Shown: one piece after another, positions 51,784 to 60,779 of the stretch
How positions within the stretch are numbered: the stretch's first letter is position 1
How the letters are laid out: every line of letters begins with the position of its first letter
Origin: Engraulis encrasicolus
Taxonomy: Eukaryota; Chordata; Actinopteri; Clupeiformes; Engraulidae
NCBI RefSeq assembly: GCF_034702125.1
Contig: NC_085861.1
Location: 52,414,295 to 52,478,294, forward strand
DNA length: 64,000 nt
Direction of reading: 5' to 3'
Program-made: the position numbers and the translations under genes
The notes under the pieces: model-generated
The model's database searches: none
Seen by the model: only the letters and a program-made list of their open reading frames with translations
Told to the model about the DNA's origin: nothing

Positions 51784-52200
51784 GCGGCAGCAGGAGGAGG
51801 AGCCGTAGCAGCAGAACCAGCACCAGCGCCAGAAGATCCTGTTCCTGTTCCAGCACCAGCAGCTCCAGTGTCTCCTGTGATGGCTCCCAGACGACCTCCA
51901 GCACAGCAAGCAGCGCAACCCTCAGCCCCCGCATCTGGCCCAACCGTGATGACTCCAGTTTCCTGGACACGGGCCGCAGTGCCGAAGCTCGAAGAGGGCG
52001 ACGACATAGAACAGTACCTGATGACTTTCGAGAGACTTGCCACAGCCTACAGATGGCCGAAAGCTGATTGGGCCGTCTACCTGGTGCCGTATCTGACAGG
52101 TCGGGCCCGAGCAGCGTACGTGGCAATGGACATGCTATCCTGGCGAAGTATGAAATTAATGGAGAGACTTACCGACAAAGGTTCCGGGATCCAGACGTGA
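51379..52200 (+). CDS. gag: Gag, N-terminal and capsid part (frame-broken)
   Basis: Structural protein of the Gmr1-like element; forms the particle in which reverse transcription occurs. The first ATG is at 51379; the frame is open without ATG back to 51301. Residues about 1-100 are polar, with a segment beginning LDMGALFNLLQRSIQDQQQE that is probably coiled. A run of about 15 alanines from (GCA)n follows (near residue 124), then a Pro/Ala-rich linker. From about residue 205 comes capsid homology (GDDIEQYLMTFERLATAYRW, then TGRARAAYVAM). Near nt 52131 homology passes to the next frame, so the last 20 or so residues (from about SWRSMK) are out-of-frame read-through. The capsid resembles SCAN domains. 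Confidence 0.8.
51748..51797 (+). repeat. (GCA)n tract encoding poly-alanine in Gag
   Basis: Eleven GCA units followed by GCG/GCA codons; length variation would change Gag without a frame shift. Confidence 0.9.
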
Positions 52201-55200
52201 GAACAGGAGAGACCCCACGTGAGCTGTACGACCGCCTGAGGGACCTCTACAGAAAGTGGGTGAGACCAACAGAGAAGACGGTGGAGCAGATAGAAGAAAT
52301 CCTCATCCTGGAGCAGTATCTGCGCACCCTAGCTCCTGACATCCGCGTCTGGGTAAAGGAGCACAACCCAGCCACAGGCCAGAAGGCGGCAGAACTGGTG
52401 GAGGCGTTCCTGGCAGCTCGATCGGGACCAAAGACGTTCCGGAACCAGAACTTCAACCGGCCAGCCATGAGTGGTAAGTCTGGGGTTCCTGGTGGGGGAG
52501 TTGGTCCTAGGGGGTTAGGTCAGGTCAGAGCACCACAGCACACCTACACCTCACCCTACACCACACCACCAAGGCCACCTACACGCCCCTACACCCCGCC
52601 ACCTAGACACCCAGCACCGACAGCTACACCACAAAGGCCACCTTTGCTATGCCACCACTGCGGTAAACCCAATCACATCGCTAGAGATTGCCCAGCAAGA
52701 AAAGCTCAGGGGTCTGGCTATTGTAATGTGCTAAGACCCGAAGAAGGAGCTGACGATGCAATGTCCAGAGTACAAACAGTCCCTGTAACTGTAAATGACA
52801 CGTCAACATTTGCACTCCTAGACACTGGTAGCACACACACTCTAGTCCAGCCACACCTCATAGACATGTCAGAGGATTTGGGGAAAGGGCAGCTGAGAGT
52901 GTGTTGCGTTAATGGAGATGAACATGTATACCCAGTTGTTGATATTCGTCTGGAAGTGCAGGGGCAAGCGTTTTTGTTGAGAGCAGGCATTGTGAATGGG
53001 CTACGCTATCCTGTAGTGTTGGGGCAGGATGTTTTGATTTTGCCTGAACTTGTGCAGTCAGTGCAGCCAGTCAGCATGGTGGTTACCAGAGCGCAGTCTA
53101 AGCAGTCAGCAGATGAGGAAGCAAAGAAGGCTTTGTGTGATGTTTTGCCATACAGTCAGAGTGATGTTGACATCGATATTGACCTCCCTGCAGTATACAA
53201 GACGCCCAAAACACGCAGACAGCGCAGGCTAGCTAAACTGCAGGGGACAGCAGAGAAGTCTGTTAGCCAAATGCCAACACCAAACATTGATGTTAATGAG
53301 GTATGGAAGCCTCCAAGTAACTTGAGTGACTTACAGAAAAGTGATGACTCGTTGAAAAATGCTTTCTCTGCTGTAACTGAGATTGATGGTGTGGATACAG
53401 GAGTGGCCCCTGATCCTAATGGAGAGTTTTATTTTGTCAGAGATGATGTGCTGTACCACCAATCAAAAGATGATGCTGTTGAGCAGGTTGTTGTCCCAAA
53501 AGGCCTCAGAGATGAAGTGCTGCGTTTGGGGCATGACATACCGTGGGCAGGACACCTGGGCAATGTTAAAACACTGGAAAGAATAACACAGCGTTTCCAC
53601 TGGCCAGGCGTGTACACTGATGTTTTGCGTTACTGCCGTTCATGCTCCATCTGCCAACTGACCAGTAAACACAAAGCCAAACCTTCCCCTTTGCATCCGC
53701 TACCCATCATTGGTGTTCCCTTTCAGAGGTTAGGGATGGATATAGTGGGGCCCCTTGAGAAGACACGTTCAGGTCACAGATTTATCCTTGTCATGTGTGA
53801 CTATGCAACACGCTACCCAGAAGCATTTCCACTACGCAAAATCACAGCAGGTTCAGTAGCACGTGCACTTCTCCAACTGATCTCCAGGGTAGGCATACCA
53901 CACGAAATTCTCACTGACCAAGGTACCGCTTTTCTGTCAAAAACACTGAGGCAAGTTTACAACTTATTGGGGATTAAGGGGATAAGGACCACTCCCTACC
54001 ATCCCCAGACTGATGGGCTGGTGGAGCGGTATAACCAGACTTTAAAGGCCATGCTCAAGAAGTTTGTTGCAGACAATGGCAAAGACTGGGACCAGTGGTT
54101 GCCATACCTCCTGTTTGCCTACAGGGAGGTACCACAGGCATCCACTGGTTTCTCCCCATTCGAGCTCCTGTACGGGCGCCAGGTCCGGGGCCCACTGGAT
54201 CTTCTGCGCGACGCCTGGGTAACCCCGAAACCCCAGGAGCAGGACAGCGTGGTCTCGTATGTGCTGAAGATGCGACAGAAGATGGAGGAGATGGCGATCA
54301 TCGTGGAGGACAACATGACAAAGGCCCAGCAGACCCAGACTCGGTGGTATGACCAGCGGGCGAGGCAGAGGAGCTTCGCGCCTGGGCAGCAGGTCCTGTT
54401 GCTGCTACCAACCACTGAGAACAAGCTTCTGGCCCGGTGGCAAGGACCGTACCGGGTGACACGTCAGCTGGGGCCTGTGACGTATGAGCTGGAGATGCCG
54501 GGGCGTCGAAAGACTAAGCAGACTTTCCACATAAACCTGCTCAAGGAGTGGCGAGACCGTGATGAAGTGCCCAGCCAGCAACTGATGGTGCAGGACGTGC
54601 AGGGGGATGTCGAGCCACCAGAGCAGTTCTTCCCGTCAGCAGTTTCCCCGACTGACCCTGAGATCTCCCACCTGACTGCTCAGCAGGCACAGGAATTGAA
54701 GGCCATCATTCCTCCTGGCCTGTTTTCCGAGCAGCCAGGCCGAACGCAGCTGGTGGAACACGACCTGCTGCTGAAGGACACAACTCCAGTGCGGCAACGC
54801 ATGTACCGCATCCCAGAGCGTCTACTTCCTGCTCTGCAGGAGGAGCTGGAGGTGATGAAGCAGCTGGGCGTGATCGAGCGGTCCAGCAGCGGCTGGAGCA
54901 GTCCAGTTGTGCTGGTCCCGAAGAAGGACGGAAGCATTCGCTTCTGCATTGACTTCAGGCAGTTGAACGCACAGTCTACCTTCGACGCCTACCCAATGCC
55001 CAGGCTGGAGGACCTGATCGAGGGGCTTGGGAGGGCGTCCTTCATCACCACGCTGGACCTCTGCAGGGGGTATTGGCAGGTGCCCCTGGCGGAGCAGGCG
55101 AAGCAGTACACAGCCTTTCGTACTCCGCAGGGGCTGTACCAGTTCACCACCATGCCCTTTGGCCTGCAGGGGGCACCAGCAACGTTCCAGAGGCTGATGG

Positions 55201-56096
55201 ACCGTCTCCTGGAGGGCACGGGCGGTTACGCAGCGGCCTATCTGGATGACGTGGTGATATGGAGCGCCACCTGGAGGGAGCACCTTGAACACCTAGCCGA
55301 GGTGTTTCGTCGGATCAGCGAGGCTGGTCTGACCATCCAGCCGAAAAAGTGCTCTCTGGCCCAGCAAGAGGTTCGATACCTGGGCCACATCATCGGTAAG
55401 GGGGTCATTAGGCCTCAAAAAGACAAAGTTGAGGCGGTCCGTGACTGTCCTCGACCAACGACAAAGAAGGACGTTCGGTCTTTCTTGGGTCTCGCCGGTT
55501 GGTACCGGAGATTTATACCCAACTTCGCTTCCCGTGCTGCACCCCTCACAGACCTGACTCGCAAGTCGGGGTCAACCAAGGTCGAGTGGGGAGAGGTGCA
55601 CGAGCGGGCTTTCCAGGACCTGAAAGGGGCTCTGGTTGCCGAGCCTGTTCTACAGAGCCCGGACTTTGAACAGACATTCACAGTCCAGACTGATGCCTCT
55701 GGGGTTGGGCTCGGAGCAGTCCTTCTTCAGGGGGAGGCGGAGCAGCAGAAGCCGGTGGCTTATATAAGCCGCAAGCTCTTCCCTCGCGAGACCAGGTACT
55801 CTGTGGTGGAGCTGGAGTGCCTGGCTATAAAGTGGGCACTTGAGACTTTTAAATACTACCTGTTGGGTAGAGACTTTCTGTTGGAGACCGACCACAGGGC
55901 CCTACAATGGTTGGGCCGAATGAAAGACTCAAATGCTCGAATCACTCGTTGGTTTTTGTCATTGCAACCTTTTAGGTTTACTGTGAGGTACAGGGCGGGG
56001 TCACAGAACCCTGTTGCGGACTTCCTGTCTCGCCACCACCATGGCGAGCCAACAGAAGGGGGAGGAAATGTGAAAAATGATGATGGGTGTTACTGA
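52068..56096 (+). CDS. pol: Gag C-terminus plus Pol polyprotein (PR-IN-RT-RH)
   Basis: 1342 codons from ATG 52068, but homologous sequence starts only near residue 21 (nt 52130), so this ATG is probably not the native start; an intact copy would make one Gag-Pol. In order: SCAN-like capsid end (about 25-120, ETYRQRFRDP); zinc knuckle CX2CX4HX4C (C195, C198, H203, C208); protease DTG (252-254); integrase HHCC (H489, H496, C526, C529), catalytic D558, D617, E653 (35 residues between the last two) and GPY module (793-795); reverse transcriptase with D997 and YLDD (1058-1061); RNase H D1209, E1248, D1275, D1318. All catalytic residues are present. No chromodomain or envelope. The TGA at 56094 lies inside the 3' LTR. 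Confidence 0.95.
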   Translation: MGRLPGAVSDRSGPSSVRGNGHAILAKYEINGETYRQRFRDPDVRTGETPRELYDRLRDLYRKWVRPTEKTVEQIEEILILEQYLRTLAPDIRVWVKEHNPATGQKAAELVEAFLAARSGPKTFRNQNFNRPAMSGKSGVPGGGVGPRGLGQVRAPQHTYTSPYTTPPRPPTRPYTPPPRHPAPTATPQRPPLLCHHCGKPNHIARDCPARKAQGSGYCNVLRPEEGADDAMSRVQTVPVTVNDTSTFALLDTGSTHTLVQPHLIDMSEDLGKGQLRVCCVNGDEHVYPVVDIRLEVQGQAFLLRAGIVNGLRYPVVLGQDVLILPELVQSVQPVSMVVTRAQSKQSADEEAKKALCDVLPYSQSDVDIDIDLPAVYKTPKTRRQRRLAKLQGTAEKSVSQMPTPNIDVNEVWKPPSNLSDLQKSDDSLKNAFSAVTEIDGVDTGVAPDPNGEFYFVRDDVLYHQSKDDAVEQVVVPKGLRDEVLRLGHDIPWAGHLGNVKTLERITQRFHWPGVYTDVLRYCRSCSICQLTSKHKAKPSPLHPLPIIGVPFQRLGMDIVGPLEKTRSGHRFILVMCDYATRYPEAFPLRKITAGSVARALLQLISRVGIPHEILTDQGTAFLSKTLRQVYNLLGIKGIRTTPYHPQTDGLVERYNQTLKAMLKKFVADNGKDWDQWLPYLLFAYREVPQASTGFSPFELLYGRQVRGPLDLLRDAWVTPKPQEQDSVVSYVLKMRQKMEEMAIIVEDNMTKAQQTQTRWYDQRARQRSFAPGQQVLLLLPTTENKLLARWQGPYRVTRQLGPVTYELEMPGRRKTKQTFHINLLKEWRDRDEVPSQQLMVQDVQGDVEPPEQFFPSAVSPTDPEISHLTAQQAQELKAIIPPGLFSEQPGRTQLVEHDLLLKDTTPVRQRMYRIPERLLPALQEELEVMKQLGVIERSSSGWSSPVVLVPKKDGSIRFCIDFRQLNAQSTFDAYPMPRLEDLIEGLGRASFITTLDLCRGYWQVPLAEQAKQYTAFRTPQGLYQFTTMPFGLQGAPATFQRLMDRLLEGTGGYAAAYLDDVVIWSATWREHLEHLAEVFRRISEAGLTIQPKKCSLAQQEVRYLGHIIGKGVIRPQKDKVEAVRDCPRPTTKKDVRSFLGLAGWYRRFIPNFASRAAPLTDLTRKSGSTKVEWGEVHERAFQDLKGALVAEPVLQSPDFEQTFTVQTDASGVGLGAVLLQGEAEQQKPVAYISRKLFPRETRYSVVELECLAIKWALETFKYYLLGRDFLLETDHRALQWLGRMKDSNARITRWFLSLQPFRFTVRYRAGSQNPVADFLSRHHHGEPTEGGGNVKNDDGCY
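52128..52140 (+). other. Frame disruption in capsid coding region
   Basis: Upstream homology is in the 51379 frame and downstream homology in the 52068 frame, with two unpaired bases (AT) between the last upstream and first downstream homologous codons. Related capsids have roughly ten more residues here, so a deletion of 3n+1 bases is the best reading. A 2-nt insertion or a programmed shift is less likely; there is no slippery heptamer. Confidence 0.65.
56054..56068 (+). other. Polypurine tract
   Basis: AGAAGGGGGAGGAAA, directly before the 3' LTR; the primer for plus-strand synthesis. It is also coding (Pol C-terminus). Confidence 0.9.
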
Positions 56097-57053
56097 CATT
56101 TTTCACCAAACGCCAGCGACTCATCCTCCCTACACTAGCATACACTTCCAGACACGCAAGCGCAGTCGCGCACACACATAGACCCAGACACCTGTTAGCA
56201 TCACCTACAAACCTCAGCCAAACTTTTACCTTTTTACCGCGGCTATCGCGAAAATGCACACATGTAACAAACACACATATTCCTCAGTTAAACATATACT
56301 TACCGTCACCGCGAGCAGTGTAGGTACCCGCTGTCTCGTCCCATATTGCACTCGCAACGCAATAGTTTCCCAACACTACAAACAAACATTCTCACTCACC
56401 GCTGCCAATGGGTGTTCCATCCAAATGGTCCGTGGGGAAACCGGAGCCCTTGCGGAACCATTGTTTTTAACCACTGTCCGGTCAGTGGCGCGAAATGTGA
56501 ATTGGCACAGTGACGTCATATGTGAGTAAATAGTGTTTTGTAGCTTTATTTAATAGACATATGGGGTAAATGTTGGATGTATGTTTTCTACTTTTTATAA
56601 TCTATTTTCTGGGGATATTGTGGGTATGTGAATGTATTTCTAAATGTGTATTTTAAGGATTTATGTCATGCTATTTTCTGATTGGTTGAATGTATATCCA
56701 ATCAGTGTTCTCCTGCAGATTGTGAGCCCTTCAAAAGGGCAGGGGTTTTCATTTGTGCTAGAGAGGGCCAGGGGAGAGCACGCTTGTTGTGAAGCTGTGC
56801 AGAGAAAGAAAAGTAAGTGCAGAATTTGAAGCAGTTATCTGAAAAGTCCTTTGTTGTAGTTATATTTGAGTTGCCTGATTGAGGCCGGTTTTCTTTTTTC
56901 GTTTATTCTCAGTTTTTGTTTTCTCTTTTTGTTAAGTCACTTACTACACTGTAAATAAACTCGCACCCGCTTCACTTTAGTTTTGAGTTGCCTGGTCGTT
57001 CTTCTTGCGGTCATCCTGATATGAGAGAGGGGTGGTCAAGCCTCAATCTCACA
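56069..57053 (+). repeat. 3' LTR (985 bp)
   Basis: Same termini as the 5' LTR. Differences include T/G at position 11, one T missing from the T run at about 56231, and several clustered changes at 56755-56850. It contains the last eight codons and stop of pol. AATAAA at 56954-56959. Confidence 0.95.
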
Positions 57054-57058
57054 TGGAC
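57054..57058. other. 5-bp target-site duplication (right)
   Basis: TGGAC, identical to 50309-50313. Confidence 0.93.
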
Positions 57059-57258
57059 CTTCCTCAGTCTCCTCATCTTGCCAAAAGGATTCAAGAAAAG
57101 AAAAAAGAGATGGATGGATAGGGAGAGAGGCGTGGTGGGGAGGGGAGGGGTGCAGTAGGCAGGTGAGCAGAGGCCCTCAGAGAAGAGGTGGTGGCACAAG
57201 CACAAAATCACTCCCTTTCACAGACTTACCTTGAGCCAAGGCGAGGGGAAGAGGCCAT

Positions 57259-58037
<779 letters not shown>

Positions 58038-58391
58038 AAGGTTCCTCCACAAAAAACCCTCCGTTGCTATTGTGAAGGAACCCCTAAAGGTTGTCTGAAG
58101 AACTTGCCAGGAAGAACCCCAAGGTTTTGTAGCCCCATAATGCACGCCGTTCCATCAGTGGAACGCTGTAATAGTCATTGAAAATACCGACCGTAGTACT
58201 ACACTACCATGACATAAGACATGGCCTTAAGTAATGCACTATGACTTGGTCATTGCCATTCTAACGAAAGAAAATGTATAAACCTGCGCCTGTACAGGCT
58301 AAAGGTTCTTTTCGGAACACTGCCATTGCCATGGAGCAAGAACCCCTGACGGTTCTCTGGGGAACCAGCGGCGGGTTCTTTGAGGAACCTT
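58038..58391. mobile_element. GGTTC-rich inverted-repeat element, host of a nested repeat
   Basis: Perfect 10-bp ends AAGGTTCCTC / GAGGAACCTT; many internal GGTTCT/GAACCC units in both orientations. Copy B of the 170-bp family (58130-58302) interrupts it, leaving about 181 bp of element sequence. Such GGTTCTT palindromic repeats are widespread in fish. Confidence 0.7.
58130..58302 (+). repeat. 170-bp dispersed repeat family, copy B
   Basis: TAGCCCCATAATGCACGCCG to TGTACAGGCTAA, sharing CTATGACTTGGTCATTGCCA and AAATGTATAAA with copies A and C; the right terminus is more worn. Confidence 0.78.
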
Positions 58392-58631
58392 AACATTTTT
58401 AAGGGTGATACATACCGGTAGTCATACTGTGCTGACTTTGGGGTAAAGCATAGACATACTGTCAGCGGGGGGTATTCCTTCATAGTGGTCCTGCGAGCGA
58501 ATTCAGGAAAGGGCGTGGTGTTTTTTTTCCCGCCGAGAATTCAACGACGTCGATGACGTCAATTCACCTCCGTGACAACAGGGGGCGAACTAACTCATTC
58601 AGTTGAGCCCAGTCCCTACTAGAATGAATCA

Positions 58632-59070
58632 CGAAGCTAGCCAGCTGGCTATCTAAAACGTAATATTCCAATATTAGCCTACTTCTAAAAGTTGGGGCAT
58701 AATTAGATGGTACAACATCAGTTTCTTTTTAGTCAAGTATTACTGTCCATGAGATTAAATGCCAAACAAATGCCGTTTTAAAAGACAATAGACAGCCTGA
58801 ATGGCCATTCACACCTGGTGCCTAGTAGTAGCTAGCCAGCTAAATCAGTTATTACAAACTCGAAGCTAGTTGACTAGCCACCTGAAACGTAATTCTACCA
58901 CTAACAAAGATGCTTCTTGCTACTAATTTAAAACGTTGTGGCGTAATTAGACATGAATGATAGCATACAAGATTCTCTTTTTATTCATGTTTTACAGTTC
59001 AGGTGGTTAAAATGCCAAACAAAAGCCGTTTTTAAATACAATAGATACATCTAATGGCCATATTAACAGC
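58632..59070 (+). repeat. Diverged tandem duplication, about 229-252 bp period
   Basis: CGAAGCTAG starts both units (58632 and 58861), and AAATGCCAAACAAA recurs (58758 and 59010). GGCATAATTAGA / GGCGTAATTAGA and AATGGCCAT also recur. A partial third unit may follow to 59190. Confidence 0.7.
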
Positions 59071-59189
59071 TAGCTTAGCAACTGTCAGCCAAACCCATTC
59101 AAACTCTACAGGACATTAGCAAACCCTGTTTTAGGAGCTAGCTGCCACACCACAAACGAACAAAGAGGCTTCTTTGCTACTACCACACT

Positions 59190-59789
59190 ACAAACTTATA
59201 TACTTTTCATGATGGCCTTTTATGGATATTTTTCATTGATTTTTTGTGAGTTGTAGGCCTACTACTGAAATAGAACACCGTTTCTCTTCTCCCTGTCAAG
59301 TAAACTGATTTCCTGTCAAGTCAACCGCATCGTGTTTTTCCTTTTCCTTATTCAAACCTCCGCGGTAGGGTAGAAGAATAGAACACCACTGACCTATCAG
59401 GGCCAAGTACTTGCTGAACTGCTGCAAGCACATTGACCAATCACAGTCCAAGAGCATAGCGTCAGCTCACGGACATTTCAACCTGGGAGAACCATGCGTG
59501 TACCGCAGCCAGGGGTTGTTTTATCGCTGCACAGGGGGGCGTGGTGGCTACTTTTCTGTACTGCACCTCAGTTGAGGTGCTACTGTAAACCCCCCTTTAG
59601 AGTGTAGCAGTAGCAGCTTGCCACCGAAACACATCAGGAAGAGGGCAGCTCAAGGAGGGTGTGTGTGGTAATCCCTATATTTGGTCATCTTCCATCATAG
59701 TCATCCCATGTTCGAAAGGCTGCAGCCTTTTAAATTTTAAGTTGACTTTTTGGTACTAAAATCAAACTTTGTACAAGTGTACTTAATAT
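59190..59789. other. Unassigned sequence
   Basis: No supportable feature. Confidence 0.35.
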
Positions 59790-60120
59790 ACTAAAATCAT
59801 ACTTAACTTTAAGTACATTTCAAACATACTTTCTAATACCAATCTTTAGCACATTACTTTAAAAATACAAATACACTTAAAATACACTCAACTACAATAC
59901 ACTAATAGTATATTTTCTAATACCACACTTTAGCACATTACTTTAAAAATACCAATACATTTAAAATACACTTAAAATACAATACACTAAATGTGTATTT
60001 TTTAATACCACACTTTAGCACATTACTTTAAAAATACTTAAAATGCAATAACTAATAGCCTTTTTTCTAAAGCTATATTTAAGTACATTACTTTAAAAAT
60101 GTATTTAAAATGTGATTAAA
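59790..60120 (+). repeat. AT-rich tandem repeat, about 85-bp period
   Basis: CTTTAGCACATTACTTTAAA recurs with starts near 59845, 59929 and 60014, and a diverged form near 60081. Units also share TACACTTAAAATACA and TAATACCA. Confidence 0.8.
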
Positions 60121-60219
60121 ATGTGATTAAAAAACGTTCCATAAAATGCACGACATAGAGACTGTGCAAGAGGTTTTTTTTTCCCCTCTAGCCATCCGCT
60201 TTTTACATTCCTACGACAA

Positions 60220-60385
60220 CTTTTTCTTTTGCAATTATTATTCTTGACCTTCTTTTCATATTTCTTCTTATTATTTATTTATTATTATCCTACAAAGCAG
60301 AGAGCAATTGCAACCTTCATTTCACTGTCAGTTGTGCCAGCACAAGCAAGTATGTGACAAATAAAAATCTTGAATCTTGAATCTG
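60220..60385 (+). repeat. Non-LTR retrotransposon 3' UTR and (CTTGAAT)n tail
   Basis: CAACCTTCATTTCACTGTC, then GTATGTGACAAATAAA and two ATCTTGA units. This is the typical 3' end of a fish LINE. No coding part is visible upstream. Confidence 0.65.
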
Positions 60386-60733
60386 CATGAGATGAGATGA
60401 TGCTTGCTTTCCCTAAAGTTCTACAGACATCCATGTGGCCAGTGATGTTAAAGCATACAAGCTATGCTACAGGTTTGATTTGAGATCCCTTGGTGCCGCT
60501 GTGTAGTTTGTAAATTAATTTGGTATGTGGTGGTGCTGGCGGTGGTGAGGATGGCTCAGTGTAGTGGCACATGTGGCACACTGGGAGGCATTGTACGGGG
60601 TGGGAGCTAGATTCCTTTCCCACAGACATTAAAATGCAAGGAGTGGTGTTACTCCAATGAATAGCTCAACTGACTGAGTGCTCCGGTGAGAACGAACCAG
60701 GGGAGGGTGAGTAAGAGAGATAGAGAGAGAGAC

Positions 60734-60779
<46 letters not shown>

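Larger units (their letters stand above)
50314..57053 (+). mobile_element. Full-length Gmr1-like Ty3/gypsy LTR retrotransposon
   Basis: 6740 bp, bounded by LTRs beginning TG and ending CA, with a perfect 5-bp target duplication (TGGAC). Internal order: primer-binding site, gag, protease, integrase, reverse transcriptase, RNase H, polypurine tract. Integrase before reverse transcriptase with gypsy-type domain sequences defines the Gmr1-like clade, first described from Atlantic cod. No envelope frame lies between pol and the 3' LTR; pol itself runs into the LTR. The LTRs differ at about 17 substitutions and one 1-nt indel by eye (about 1.7 percent), so the insertion is fairly recent. The only clear coding lesion is in capsid near 52131. 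The coding region is distinctly more GC-rich than flanking DNA. Confidence 0.95.

Noticed and set aside
51524..52126. 200-codon minus-strand frames opposite gag
   Set aside because: Shadow frames of GC-rich gag coding sequence, with Leu and Ala runs from the (GCA)n tract.
52128..52140. Programmed ribosomal frameshift between gag and pol
   Set aside because: No slippery heptamer or following structure seen, and capsid homology itself crosses the frame change, which a gag-pol shift would not do.
56097..57053. Envelope gene downstream of pol
   Set aside because: Pol ends inside the 3' LTR, leaving no room for a further internal gene; no transmembrane or surface-protein frame is present.
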